Positions 15,905 through 25,055 of a DNA stretch of 64,000 bases are shown here, piece by piece. Origin of the DNA: Halocalculus aciditolerans (GTDB taxonomy: Archaea > Halobacteriota > Halobacteria > Halobacteriales > Halobacteriaceae); assembly GCF_014647475.1 (NCBI RefSeq), contig NZ_BMPG01000003.1, positions 124,001 through 188,000 on the forward strand, read 5' to 3'. The notes beneath the pieces were generated by a model that worked only from the letters and a program-made list of their open reading frames with translations, was not told where the DNA came from and did not search any database. Positions within the stretch are counted from its first letter, which is position 1; each line of letters starts with the position of its first letter. Position numbers and translations under genes: made by a program.

Positions 15905-18043
15905 CTACTTCTTGTCCGGCGTGCCGGCGGCCGGCGGGGAGTCGCCGCCGACGCCGAGCGCGCCCATCGCGACCGCGACCGGGTTCGGGCGGCCGACGAC
16001 GGACTGCAGGACGTACATCGCGACCGCGATAGCGACCGCGATTGCCTGCACGGTCCGCGACGGGTGCACCATCGCGAGGATTCCCGTCACGAAGAACGCG
16101 ACGCGGGACGCCGCCGTGATGGCGCGCCCGAAGACGAACCGGTAGTTGATGCCGTGGATAATCGCGATTGCGCCGAACATCGCGAGCACCCCGGACGTCA
16201 GCGAGGGCGCGTCGAACGCCGCCGAGACGAGCTCGGGGTGGTAGACGAACGCGAACGGCAGGACGAAGAGCGGCGCGGAGATCTTAATCGCCTCCCAGCA
16301 GCTCTTCCAGAAGTTCGCGCCCGCGATACCGCACGCCACTGCGACACACGTCGCGATTGGCGGCGTGAGACCGGCGAGAATCGCGGCGTAGAACACGAAG
16401 AAGTGCCCGGCGAACTCGGGGAGGAAGAACTGGCTGATGAGCGTCGGCGCGACGAGGAGCGCGACGATGGTGTAGGAGGCCGTCGTCGGCATCCCCAGCC
16501 CGAGGATGATGCAGATAATCATCGAGAGGATGGCGGCGACGAGCAGGACGCCGCCGGAGAGGTCGAGGAGCGTGAGGGAGATCGCCGTCGGCACGCCGGT
16601 CGCCGTGAGGATGTCGACGACGCCGTTGATGGCGGCGAGAATAATCGTCACCGGCGCGAGGACGACGACGCCCTCGCGCGCGCCGTCCAGCGTCTCCCAG
16701 AGCGTACGCTTGAGCGCGTCGAACGGCTCCTCGTCGACGTCCGTCAACGCGGCCTTCACGACCGGGAAGGAGACGCCCGTGAGGAACATCGCGACTACCG
16801 TCCAGAGCGCCGCCGTCCCGACCGTCACCTGCTCGACGCCGAGCTTGTAGATGAGGACGGCGAGCGGGATGCCGTACTTCAGGCTCTCCATGGCGAACTC
16901 GCTGCGCGGCATCTTCTCCTGGAGGAGGCCGTCCGCGTTCGAGTTGTCGAGCTGCGGCGCGGCGACGTAGTGGACGGCGACGAAGATGGTGAGCGAGAGG
17001 ATGGCGGCCGGCATGAGACCGGCGATGATGACGTCGACGTACGTCACGCCCGTGATGAGCGACGCCATGATGAACGCGCCCGCGCCCATGACGGGCGGGA
17101 GCACCTGCCCGGCGGTGGACGCGACCGCCTCGATCGCGCCCGCGGTCTCCGGCTTCACGCCGTTCCGCTTCATCAGCGGAATCGTGAACGACCCCGTCAT
17201 CCCGGCGTTCGCCGTCTGACTCCCGTTCACGGAGCCGATGACCGCAGAGGAGAGCACGGCCGTCTGCGCGATACCGGAGTCGATGTACTTCGCGGAGCGG
17301 AACGCGACCCGCATGATGAGGTCGAACGCCCCGTATCCCTTCAGGAAGCCCGCGTAGAGCAAGAAGAGCGCGATCCACGCGGCGACGAGCTGCGTCAGGA
17401 ACCCGAAGAAGCCGTCGACGCTGATGACGACCGTGCGGAGGATGCGCTCGATGCCGAGTCCGCCGTGCTGGAGCGGCCCGGGCGCGTACATCCCGAAGTA
17501 GCCGTAGAGGAAACCGGCGGCGACGACGGCGAGGAACGTCCCGCCGAACGACCGCCACGTCAAGTAGATGATGACGAAGGTGAACACCGCCGCGCCGACG
17601 TACTCGTGCGGGAGCGCGCGGCCGGAGCGCTCCACGTAGAGCGCCTGGAAGTTGACGAGCATGTAGATGGCCGTGACCGCGACGTCAATCGCCGAGAACG
17701 ACAGCAACGCCGCGTCGATGCGGTTCCCCGGCCCGTACGCGCGCCGCACGTCCTCGACGAGGTTCTCCCGCCCGCCGCCCGCGAGGTCCATGATCTCCGT
17801 CAGAATGTACAGTTCGAGGATGCTGCCGAGGAAGAGCACGCCGTACTTCGCGCGCGGCCACGGGAGGGCGTACGCGTACCAGATCGCGGTCCCCCAGAAC
17901 ACGACCGAGAGCCCGATGAGGACGTTCCGGAGGGAGACCAGCTCCGCGTCCCACGGGTCTTCCCGCTCGATCTCGGTTCCGGTGGTCGCGCTCTCCGCGG
18001 CATCCGCCGCGTCCGCGTTCGATTCACTCACCCGACACCACAT
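15905..18043 (-). CDS. TRAP transporter fused permease (DctQ-DctM, 4TM/12TM)
   Basis: 712 aa. A hydrophilic N-terminus precedes four helices of the small DctQ-like half and then about 12 or more helices of the large DctM-like half, with NGSQTANAGMTGSFTIPLM, LPPVMGAGAFIMA and GLGMPTTASYTIVALL as the usual conserved TRAP loops. Fused permeases of this length go with TAXI-type binding proteins, and one is encoded just upstream on the same strand. The transporter uses ion gradients to bring in organic acids. The start at 18043 is ATG; a GTG at 18031 (giving SESNADAAD) is also possible. The neighbouring catabolic genes suggest what it imports. Confidence 0.92.
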   Translation of the reverse strand: MWCRVSESNADAADAAESATTGTEIEREDPWDAELVSLRNVLIGLSVVFWGTAIWYAYALPWPRAKYGVLFLGSILELYILTEIMDLAGGGRENLVEDVRRAYGPGNRIDAALLSFSAIDVAVTAIYMLVNFQALYVERSGRALPHEYVGAAVFTFVIIYLTWRSFGGTFLAVVAAGFLYGYFGMYAPGPLQHGGLGIERILRTVVISVDGFFGFLTQLVAAWIALFLLYAGFLKGYGAFDLIMRVAFRSAKYIDSGIAQTAVLSSAVIGSVNGSQTANAGMTGSFTIPLMKRNGVKPETAGAIEAVASTAGQVLPPVMGAGAFIMASLITGVTYVDVIIAGLMPAAILSLTIFVAVHYVAAPQLDNSNADGLLQEKMPRSEFAMESLKYGIPLAVLIYKLGVEQVTVGTAALWTVVAMFLTGVSFPVVKAALTDVDEEPFDALKRTLWETLDGAREGVVVLAPVTIILAAINGVVDILTATGVPTAISLTLLDLSGGVLLVAAILSMIICIILGLGMPTTASYTIVALLVAPTLISQFFLPEFAGHFFVFYAAILAGLTPPIATCVAVACGIAGANFWKSCWEAIKISAPLFVLPFAFVYHPELVSAAFDAPSLTSGVLAMFGAIAIIHGINYRFVFGRAITAASRVAFFVTGILAMVHPSRTVQAIAVAIAVAMYVLQSVVGRPNPVAVAMGALGVGGDSPPAAGTPDKK

Positions 18044-18155
18044 CCGTTACGCCGCGCACCGGCGGCGCGCTCAATGTATTGTATCTGTTCATAGTCGTGC
18101 TGCGTTCGAAAGAGTAGTTACGAGAAGCCGGTTCATGGAGGCGGGGTCGGCGACG

Positions 18156-19268
18156 CTACTCGTTCGTCGACCCGGCCGTCCACTCGTCGTTCCAGACGTC
18201 GTTCTCCTTGAAGAAGTTCGCCACGCCCGGGTGGATTTCGAGGTCGGGGATGACGGCGGTCGTCATCGACTCCGGGTCCGAGTGGTCGAGCGTCGTCGGG
18301 TCGGCCTGCTGAATCGTCTCCCAGTGCTCGCTCGCGAGCCGCGCGACCTCGTGCGTCGCTTCCGCGGGAACGTCCGGACCGAACGCCCACTGCCCGGAGA
18401 GCACCCAGGACGTCGTCGTGTCCGTGATGCTCGTCACGTTCTGCTCCCAGCCGTAGGGTTCGAGCGTCTTCTTAATCGCGCCGGGGACGTTGTCGATTGC
18501 CTGCTCGAAGTTGTCGTCGACCTCGATGATGTTCAGCCCGCCGCCGCTACGGACGTCGACCTCCTGCACCCAGCTGGAGAGCGCGACGCCGTTCGCCCCG
18601 TAGACACAGAGCGCGTCGACGCGGCCTTCCTCGACCGCGCCAGAGATGTCGCTCGTTCCGACGTTGAGGATGTCGTTCTGCTCCCAGAGGCCGGCCTCCT
18701 TGATGACCTCCTCGGTGAGGAGGCGCGTCCCGAACCCGGGCTGAATCGGATAGATGGTGTAGCCGCCCTCTTGGAGGTCGGCGGTCGACTCGATTCCGGA
18801 TTCCTCCGTCGCCACCCAGTAAATCTCGAGGTTCGTGAAGACGTACCCCTGCATCGGGAGGCTGTCCACGGGCTCTTCGGCGAACGGCCCCTCGTCGTTC
18901 ATCGCCTTCGAGAGGGAGTTGTTGTCGACGCCGATCGAGGAGACGTTCCCGCTGTCGAACTCGTAGAGGTTCGCCGTCCACCCGTCCGTCACCTGCACGC
19001 TGATGTCGAGGATGTCGCTGTGCTGCTGTGCCGCGCGGGCGAGCGCCTGCCCGGCCTGCTGCGTCGAACTCCCCGACGACGTCCCGGCGATGACGATCTG
19101 GTAGTTACCGCCACCGCCACCGCCGCCGCCACCGTCACCGCCGCCGTCTCCGCCGCCATCGCCACCGCCTCCCCCGCTGCCGCCACCGGAACAGCCGGCC
19201 ATCCCGATGACGCCCATCGTCGCGGCTCCTTTCAGCACATCGCGCCTGTCTATGTCATCACTAACCAT
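18156..19268 (-). CDS. TAXI-family TRAP transporter solute-binding lipoprotein
   Basis: 370 aa from the ATG at 19268, the start that puts the Tat motif near the N-terminus (DRRDVLKG). The signal ends in a lipobox MAGC, followed by a Gly/Asp-rich linker of about 40 residues. The mature domain begins YQIVIAGTSSGSSTQQAGQA, the SGG/TGxxY-like start of TAXI proteins, and has GYTIYPIQPGFGTRL in the middle. It captures the substrate outside the membrane and hands it to the fused TRAP permease encoded downstream (112 bases away), probably in one operon. TAXI proteins often bind glutamate, 2-oxoglutarate or other dicarboxylates; the ligand here is not known. Confidence 0.9.
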   Translation of the reverse strand: MVSDDIDRRDVLKGAATMGVIGMAGCSGGGSGGGGGDGGGDGGGDGGGGGGGGGNYQIVIAGTSSGSSTQQAGQALARAAQQHSDILDISVQVTDGWTANLYEFDSGNVSSIGVDNNSLSKAMNDEGPFAEEPVDSLPMQGYVFTNLEIYWVATEESGIESTADLQEGGYTIYPIQPGFGTRLLTEEVIKEAGLWEQNDILNVGTSDISGAVEEGRVDALCVYGANGVALSSWVQEVDVRSGGGLNIIEVDDNFEQAIDNVPGAIKKTLEPYGWEQNVTSITDTTTSWVLSGQWAFGPDVPAEATHEVARLASEHWETIQQADPTTLDHSDPESMTTAVIPDLEIHPGVANFFKENDVWNDEWTAGSTNE

Positions 19269-19379
19269 GCAACTACACGATTGATAATGGCCCATATTAA
19301 GTTTAGCGCTGCACGCAACTGGCTTTCGTGCCGGCCCCCTGAATCTACTAGTCCGACCCCGGTCGGCGGTCAGCGGTCG

Positions 19380-19841
19380 CTACTTCGCGACGATGACCGG
19401 GACGTCGCTGTCGAGAACGACGCCCTGCGTGACGCTCCCGAACACCGCCTTCCCGACCGGGCTGCGCTTCCGGCCGGCGACCAGCACCGCGTCCGCCTCG
19501 GCGTCCGCCGCCGCACTGAGTATCTCCTCGACCGGCTCGCCCGTCAGCTCCGCGACGTCGGTCGGCACGTCGAGCGCGCGGAGCTCGTCCGCGACGTCGT
19601 ACACCGCGTCCGGGACGCCTTGGAGTTCGCCGATCTCCTCGTTCACGGCTTCGATGATGGACCGGCCGGCTTCGTCCGCCGGGACGTCGATCTCCTCGTG
19701 CACGTAGAGCACCGTGACTTCGAGCTCGTCCCGTCCCGGCAGCCCGCGGAGGGCGTCGATTTGGTTCGCGGCGCGCTCCTCGTTCCCGTCGACCGCTGCG
19801 AGTACGTGATACACACCCACGGGTTCCGAACCGTCCATCAT
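19380..19841 (-). CDS. Universal stress protein (UspA) domain protein
   Basis: 153 aa, starting at tandem ATGs (19841/19838) just after the stop of the tautomerase gene. It has an alpha/beta Usp fold, with VYHVLAAVDGNEERA at the start and the ATP-binding signature GRKRSPVGKAVFGSVTQGVV near the end (G-x2-G-x9-G-S). Usp proteins are repeatedly found beside TRAP transporters and in one studied case (TeaD) regulate transport. Its position 111 bases upstream of the TAXI gene on the same strand fits such a role. Confidence 0.85.
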   Translation of the reverse strand: MMDGSEPVGVYHVLAAVDGNEERAANQIDALRGLPGRDELEVTVLYVHEEIDVPADEAGRSIIEAVNEEIGELQGVPDAVYDVADELRALDVPTDVAELTGEPVEEILSAAADAEADAVLVAGRKRSPVGKAVFGSVTQGVVLDSDVPVIVAK

Positions 19842-19851
19842 TAATGTTCGC

Positions 19852-20232
19852 TCACTCGTCCGGCGGCGACCACGCCCCGCCGACGCGGTCTGCGCCCATG
19901 AGCTCGTCACCGTCGTGCTCGGTGAAGACGACTTTCAGGTTCGGGCGCGGGAGCTCCCACTCCCCGTGCAGCCAGTCGATGACGGCGAGCGCGAACGCTC
20001 GCCGCCGCTCTGCGGACCGCCCGCGTCGCACGTCCGCGTTCAACACCGCAATTGGACCGTCGACGGCGCGGCCGAGCGCCATCGCCGCCGGCGGGTGTTC
20101 GCGCACGGCGACCGCGACGTGGCCGGCCGTCGTCGCCATCTCTTCTGTGTACTGGGCGGTGACCGCGTCGGTAAAGGCCCGGCGCGCCGCGTCGTCCGGC
20201 GTCGCCGTCGTGTCGAGTGCGAGGTACGGCAT
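19852..20232 (-). CDS. Tautomerase-superfamily protein (Pro1 type)
   Basis: 126 aa. The sequence starts Met-Pro-Tyr-Leu, and Pro1 after Met removal is the catalytic base of the 4-oxalocrotonate tautomerase/MIF superfamily. The length matches the two-beta-alpha-beta forms (about 110-150 aa). The segment TAGHVAVAVREHPPAAMALG followed by later NADVRRGRSAERRRAFA resembles the repeated half. These enzymes tautomerise 2-oxo or enol acids, or dehalogenate or hydrate unsaturated acids. Its presence beside organic-acid import and CoA genes suggests it processes an intermediate of that pathway. Confidence 0.7.
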   Translation of the reverse strand: MPYLALDTTATPDDAARRAFTDAVTAQYTEEMATTAGHVAVAVREHPPAAMALGRAVDGPIAVLNADVRRGRSAERRRAFALAVIDWLHGEWELPRPNLKVVFTEHDGDELMGADRVGGAWSPPDE

Positions 20233-20280
20233 CGACTCCTCGTAGGAACTCCCCCGAGTAAAGCGGCGTCGGCTCCCCGG

Positions 20281-21471
20281 TCACTCCGCCGACGCGGCGG
20301 ACTCCGGGGTCGACTCCGCGAGGATGACGCGGACGACGAACCCAGCGCCGACGAGAGCGAGACCGGCGAGCAACAGCCAGCTCCACCGGTAGCCGACGGT
20401 GTCCGCGAGGTGGCCGAAGACCGGCGGCGCGACCAGCGCCCCGGACGTGAGCGCGAGCTGGCCGCCGCCGGTCGCGCCACCCATCTCCTCCGCGGAGACG
20501 ACCGTCGCCATACAGGAGTAGTAGACGCCGGTGAACCCGAGGACGAAGAAGCCGAGCACGACGAAGGTCGCCGCCGCCGCGAGCCGCCCCTCGACGAACG
20601 CGGCGACGACGAACAGCGCCGCGCTCGCGACGGCCTGCACGAGCAGTATCGCGCCGATGCGCCGCCGCGGGTCGCCCGGGAGCGCGTCGCTCAGCCAGCC
20701 GGTGACGACGCGGCCGACGCTCCCCGACACCTGGAGGGCGGCGAGGACGACGCCGCCGAACGCCACCGACGCGCCGACCGACTCCTCGACGTAGAGAATC
20801 GTGTAGCCGGTCGTGGTGAACAGCCCCGCGCCGAGACACACGCCGGCCGCGGCGAGCGAGCGGTACGGTCGGTTCGCGAGCAGCCGTCGGAAGTCCGGAT
20901 ACGACGCCTCCCCCGTCTGCTCGCCGCGGGGGTACGCCACCCAGAACGCCAGCGCGACGGCGACGCCGACGGCGGTGGCGACGTAGAACCCGGCCTGCCA
21001 GTAGAGCACGCTCGCCAACCCCGTCACGAGCAGCGCGCTCGCGCCGCTCCCCGCCGTCACCCCGACCTGCTTCACGCCGATTGCGAGGTTCTGCCGGCCC
21101 GGCGGCGTCCGGTCGAAAATCGCCTTGTTCGTCCCCGGCATCGCCGTCCCGTACACGGACCCGAGGAGGAAGACGCTCACGAGCAACACGAGGTAGGAGT
21201 CCGCGCGCGCGACGAGCGCCGTCCCCACCGTCAGCCCGAGCAGCCCGGCCGTGAGCGTCCGATGCTCGCCGAACCGGTCCGTCAGCGCCCCGAGCGGCAA
21301 CAAGAACACCGCGTACCCGAGCGTCAGCGCCGTCACCACCAGCCCGACCGCCGCACCACCCAACCCGAACTCGTCCCGGAAGAAGGGCGTCGCCGCGAAC
21401 ACCGCGTAGTAACACACGCTCGCCGCCACCTGCCACCCGAGTATCAGCGTGACGACGCGGTAAACACTCAT
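20281..21471 (-). CDS. Major facilitator superfamily transporter
   Basis: 396 aa from the ATG at 21471; upstream in-frame codons would add a non-hydrophobic leader. Twelve membrane helices are predicted by eye. The loop between helices 2 and 3 has the MFS motif GALTDRFGEHRTL (G-x3-D-R-x-G), with a related VTGWLSDALPGDPRRR in the second half. The substrate is unknown. It lies 48 bases upstream of the tautomerase gene on the same strand, so it may belong to the same catabolic island and provide a second import or an export route. Confidence 0.87.
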   Translation of the reverse strand: MSVYRVVTLILGWQVAASVCYYAVFAATPFFRDEFGLGGAAVGLVVTALTLGYAVFLLPLGALTDRFGEHRTLTAGLLGLTVGTALVARADSYLVLLVSVFLLGSVYGTAMPGTNKAIFDRTPPGRQNLAIGVKQVGVTAGSGASALLVTGLASVLYWQAGFYVATAVGVAVALAFWVAYPRGEQTGEASYPDFRRLLANRPYRSLAAAGVCLGAGLFTTTGYTILYVEESVGASVAFGGVVLAALQVSGSVGRVVTGWLSDALPGDPRRRIGAILLVQAVASAALFVVAAFVEGRLAAAATFVVLGFFVLGFTGVYYSCMATVVSAEEMGGATGGGQLALTSGALVAPPVFGHLADTVGYRWSWLLLAGLALVGAGFVVRVILAESTPESAASAE

Positions 21472-21854
21472 CCTCGACCCAACCCTCCACCTCCCCGGTC
21501 TAAAACCGTCGGGTACCGGACAAACCTCCACCCGAAATCCACTCAGTCGCCGACGACTCACCGACCACCCACCGACGACTTACTGACCCACTCGAACCCG
21601 CAGCGACGAGCACCAACCTCTCTGAGCGAGACATACTACTCAAGCCCGACCAGTCAGACCCCCATCTATTCGACGCCAGCCCGACGATCGATTCTCCTCG
21701 GGTCCGCTACCTCGCGTAAATCCCTTTTCTGCTACGTGAGAATTCGCTTCCAGCTAAAAGCCGGACTCGCTTCCCGATACGTCTTTTAGCTCGGTGAGAC
21801 GGATTCTGAGGGGGAGTTAGGCTTCTGGGCCGTACTTTTAACTCTTAGCTAACA
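21472..21854. other. Intergenic, no gene recognised
   Basis: About 380 bp between the MFS gene and mobA, more AT-rich in its right half (TTTTAACTCTTAGCTAACAC at 21835-21854). It contains short CCGACGACT/CCACCGACGACTTA repetitions near 21551-21590. No convincing coding frame, RNA or operator was seen. Confidence 0.5.
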
Positions 21855-22481
21855 CTAACGCCTACCTTCTTCTCTCAGTATGTCTTCGAGCGCGTCAGTG
21901 GTGTTGACGTTGGTGAGGGCGGCGTGGAGGTCGACGGTGGGCGGTGTGTCGTCGGGGCCGAGCGTGTGCGTGCGGAGGTGGTCGAGGAGGGCGCGGGGGC
22001 CGGCGGTTTCGGAGAGGTCGTCGAGGGCGTCGCGGAGGGCGGTGCGGCGGTAGGCGGCGCAGAGGGGCTGGGGAACGCCGTCGGCGATGGGGACGACGGC
22101 GTCGGTGCCGGTCGGGGCGCGGCGGCGTTCAGTGTCGAGCCAGCGGAGCGCGGCGGCGTCGAGGCGGGGCATATCGCAGGCGACGACGAGGAGCCAGCCG
22201 CCGTCGAGGGCGCGGGCGGCGCTGGCGAGGCCGGCGAGCGGCCCGCGGAAGTCGGGGGCGTCGGGGAGGAAGTCGGGGTCGTCGAGGGCGTCGCGGTAGG
22301 CGTCGGGCGGGTGGTCGCCGGCGGCGACGACGGGCGGACGGCCGGTGGCGTCGGCGAGCGCGTCGGCGGCACGGCGGATGAGGGGGGTGCCGTCGAGGCG
22401 GGCGAGGGCCTTGTCGCCGTCGGCGAACCGGGTGCTGTTCCCGCCGGCGAGGAGGACGCCCCGCGTGGTCGAATCGGTCAC
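21855..22481 (-). CDS. mobA: Molybdenum cofactor guanylyltransferase MobA
   Basis: 208 aa from the GTG at 22481, which places the nucleotide-binding GVLLAGGNSTRF a few residues from the start. It also has the KALARLDGTPLIRR and LLVVACDMPRL segments of MobA. It attaches GMP to molybdopterin to make the bis-MGD cofactor. It lies divergently (157 bases) from a formate dehydrogenase operon whose catalytic subunit needs that cofactor, so shared regulation is likely. Confidence 0.88.
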   Translation of the reverse strand: MTDSTTRGVLLAGGNSTRFADGDKALARLDGTPLIRRAADALADATGRPPVVAAGDHPPDAYRDALDDPDFLPDAPDFRGPLAGLASAARALDGGWLLVVACDMPRLDAAALRWLDTERRRAPTGTDAVVPIADGVPQPLCAAYRRTALRDALDDLSETAGPRALLDHLRTHTLGPDDTPPTVDLHAALTNVNTTDALEDILREEGRR

Positions 22482-22638
22482 AGCGGGGAGTAGTCGCTCC
22501 GCGGAGATAAGCCTCCGTCGTCGTATTGGCGAGCTGACGGCAATTCGGATGTGGCGGCGAGTTCGACCGGGTTCGGCCGTTCGAGACGAGTTACTTATTT
22601 TGGGATGGGGTCCGAAGGAGGAACACAAATGATTCGTG

Positions 22639-24141
22639 ATGTCTGAAAGTATACTAACTGCATCGACGGTGGTACGGGTCGCCGGGCGGGGCGCGGAGGA
22701 GGTCGCCGCGGCCGCGCGCGAGCGGACTGACGTCCCCGTCGTCGACGTCGGGTCGACGGGCGTGCCGGGCGTGGAGCCGCTCGTCGTCGCGACGGACGAC
22801 GGGCGGAGCGCGTTCTACGCGAACGCGACGCCGGACGACGCGGAGTCCGTCGCGTCCGTCATCGGCGAACCGACGCGTGCGCTCCCGGACGCCGACGCGA
22901 CGGTGACGCACGACGAGACGGGCGCGCTCCCGGTTCCCGACCTCGACGGCTTCTCGGGGTCGCGCTCGGTGCTCGCGCGCTGCGGGTGGCTGCGCCCGGC
23001 GAGCGCCGACGACTACGCCGAGTCCGTCGGATTCACGGACGCGGCGGCGGACGAAGTGGTGGACGCGGCGGGCGGCGTGCTCGGCCGCGGCTGGGGCGAC
23101 TGGAACGCCGACGAGCCGGCGGGCGCGCTCTGGGAGGGCGTCCGCGACCGCGACGGGAGCCCGGCGGTCGTCGTGAACGCGCACGGGAACCCCGGGGACG
23201 CACTGCTCGCGGAGAGCGACCCCTTCGCCGTGCTCGAAGGCGCGGCGCACGTCGCGCGCGTCGTCGACGCCGTCCAGGTCTTCGTCTACGTCAGCGAGAC
23301 GGACGAGCGCGCACGCGACACCCTCGAAGCCGCGGCGGCCGCGTATCCGGACTTCCCGACGGACGTCGCCGTCGTCGAAGGCCCGAGCGCGTACCGCGCG
23401 GCCGAACCGACGATGGCCATCGAGGCCGTGGAAGGCAATCACCGGCTCGAAGCGCGCCTGCGGCCGCCGGGCCCCGAAGTCGAGGGCGTCTTCGGCGAAC
23501 CCACCGTGGTCCACACGGCGCGGACGTTCGCGCACGTCGCGGGCGCGGTGCGCGGCGACGACACGAGCACGCGCGTGCTCTCCGTCACCGGTGACACGCA
23601 GGACGTGACGGTGGAACTCGGCGAGACGGACACGGTCCGCTCGGCGGTCGAGGCGTCCGGGGCCACCGACTACACGGGCGTGCTCGTCGGCGGGCGGTTC
23701 GGCGGGCTGACGCGGAAACTCGACGTCGCGCCGACGCCGATCGCGCTCGACGAACGCGACCTCGGCACGGACGGCGTGCTCGAGGTCCTCGGCTCCGACG
23801 CGTGTCCGGTCGCGTTCGTCGGTCGCCGCAGCCAGTTCGCGGCCGATTCGAACTGCGGGCGGTGTGTCCCCTGCCGCGAGGGCTCCACGCAGCTGAGCGA
23901 GCTCCTCCGCGACATCTACGACGGGGAGTTCAACGAGGCGAAGATCACGGAGCTCCTGCGCGTGATGGAGTCGACGAGCATCTGCGCGTTCGGCCGGAAC
24001 GCCCCGCGTCCGGTCCGAACGGGCCTGCGGGAGTTCCGCGACCACTTCGAAGCGCACGCGAACGGCGAGTGTCCGTCCGGGCAGTGTCTCGTGGACGCTG
24101 ACGCCGAGGCGGAGACGGAAGCGGAGGCGGCTACGCTATGA
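22639..24141 (+). CDS. NuoF/FdsB-like iron-sulfur subunit of formate dehydrogenase
   Basis: 500 aa. The C-terminal third has the NuoF 4Fe-4S ligand set CGRCVPCREGS with a later ICAFGR, then a helical bundle. The N-terminal part corresponds to the NuoF flavin domain, but its signatures are eroded: the FMN/NADH loop usually GRGGAGFPTG reads LGRGWGDWNADEP, and NADEGDPG reads NAHGNPGD. Electron exchange with NADH is therefore uncertain. The start at 22639 is preferred to GTG 22636. A GGAGG at 22617-22621 precedes a five-codon frame (ATG at 22629) that overlaps this start. Its stop overlaps the next gene (ATGA at 24138). Confidence 0.82.
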   Translation: MSESILTASTVVRVAGRGAEEVAAAARERTDVPVVDVGSTGVPGVEPLVVATDDGRSAFYANATPDDAESVASVIGEPTRALPDADATVTHDETGALPVPDLDGFSGSRSVLARCGWLRPASADDYAESVGFTDAAADEVVDAAGGVLGRGWGDWNADEPAGALWEGVRDRDGSPAVVVNAHGNPGDALLAESDPFAVLEGAAHVARVVDAVQVFVYVSETDERARDTLEAAAAAYPDFPTDVAVVEGPSAYRAAEPTMAIEAVEGNHRLEARLRPPGPEVEGVFGEPTVVHTARTFAHVAGAVRGDDTSTRVLSVTGDTQDVTVELGETDTVRSAVEASGATDYTGVLVGGRFGGLTRKLDVAPTPIALDERDLGTDGVLEVLGSDACPVAFVGRRSQFAADSNCGRCVPCREGSTQLSELLRDIYDGEFNEAKITELLRVMESTSICAFGRNAPRPVRTGLREFRDHFEAHANGECPSGQCLVDADAEAETEAEAATL

Positions 24142-25055
24142 GTTCACAGGAACACCCACACGCGGAGTTCGACGTACCACCACTGACGGAGACCATCGCG
24201 CCGGGAACGGCGACGGACCCGGACGTGAAGAGCGCGGAGACCACGACCCTCACGGTCGACGGCCACGAGGTGACGGTCCCCGAGGGATCGACCGTCCTCG
24301 ACGCCGTCGAGGAAGTCGAGACCGACGAGTACGTCCCGGCGCTCTGTAACTACGACCGCGAGGACATCGGCCCGCGGAGCGAGTGCCGGACGTGTATGGT
24401 CGAGACGAACGAGGGCATCGTTCCCTCCTGTAGCACGCCGGCCGAGGAGGGCCTCGAGGTCTCCACGGACGCCGAGGCCGCCTCCGAGGCGCGCGACGTC
24501 AACCTCGACCTCGTCCTCTCCGACCACAACCTCCGCTGTACGACCTGCGGGAAGAACGGTCGCTGCGACCTTCAGGACGCCTCCATCGAGAACGACGTGG
24601 AGGAGCCGCGATACGGCGTCTTCGACGACCGCGACGCCTACGAGCCCATCGACGACTCCAGCGACTTCATCCAGATCGACCGGAACAAATGCATCCTCTG
24701 TAACCGCTGCGTGGAAGCCTGTAACGACGTGCAGGTCGAAGGCGTCCTCCGGATGGAGGGCCACGGGCAGGACACGCGCATCGGCTTCCAGAACGGGGCC
24801 GAGACGATGGAGGGCTCGACCTGCGTCTCCTGCGGGCACTGCGTCACCGTCTGCCCGACCGGGAGTCTCGTCGAGAAGGGACTGGAGGACGCGGCGACGC
24901 TCCCCATCCCCGGATTCAATCAGAAGAACAGCGTCGGGAAAGTCATCGAGTCCAGCGACGTCGAGAAGGGTCCGATGACGCCGATGAAGGCGGACCAGGT
25001 GACCGAGACGTCGCGGGAGACCGGCGGCGACGCGGAAGAACGCCAGTGGCCATGA
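24138..25055 (+). CDS. NuoG/HoxU-like ferredoxin-type subunit of formate dehydrogenase
   Basis: 305 aa. A 2Fe-2S domain with cysteines in ALCNYDRE, SECRTCMVE and PSCST sits at about 70-105. Then comes a His-Cys3 type site (HNLRCTTCGKNGRCDLQD), then two 4Fe-4S motifs (KCILCNRCVEACN and CVSCGHCVTVCPTG). This is the N-terminal architecture of NuoG and of FdhA-type chains and serves as an electron wire between the molybdopterin subunit and the NuoF-like subunit. The gene overlaps both neighbours by four bases (24138 and 25052), indicating one translationally coupled operon. Confidence 0.88.
   Translation: MSSQEHPHAEFDVPPLTETIAPGTATDPDVKSAETTTLTVDGHEVTVPEGSTVLDAVEEVETDEYVPALCNYDREDIGPRSECRTCMVETNEGIVPSCSTPAEEGLEVSTDAEAASEARDVNLDLVLSDHNLRCTTCGKNGRCDLQDASIENDVEEPRYGVFDDRDAYEPIDDSSDFIQIDRNKCILCNRCVEACNDVQVEGVLRMEGHGQDTRIGFQNGAETMEGSTCVSCGHCVTVCPTGSLVEKGLEDAATLPIPGFNQKNSVGKVIESSDVEKGPMTPMKADQVTETSRETGGDAEERQWP

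Noticed and set aside
15464-18094. An 876-codon plus-strand frame opposite the TRAP permease
   Set aside because: An Arg/Asp/Glu-rich shadow of a real minus-strand gene with clear transmembrane helices.
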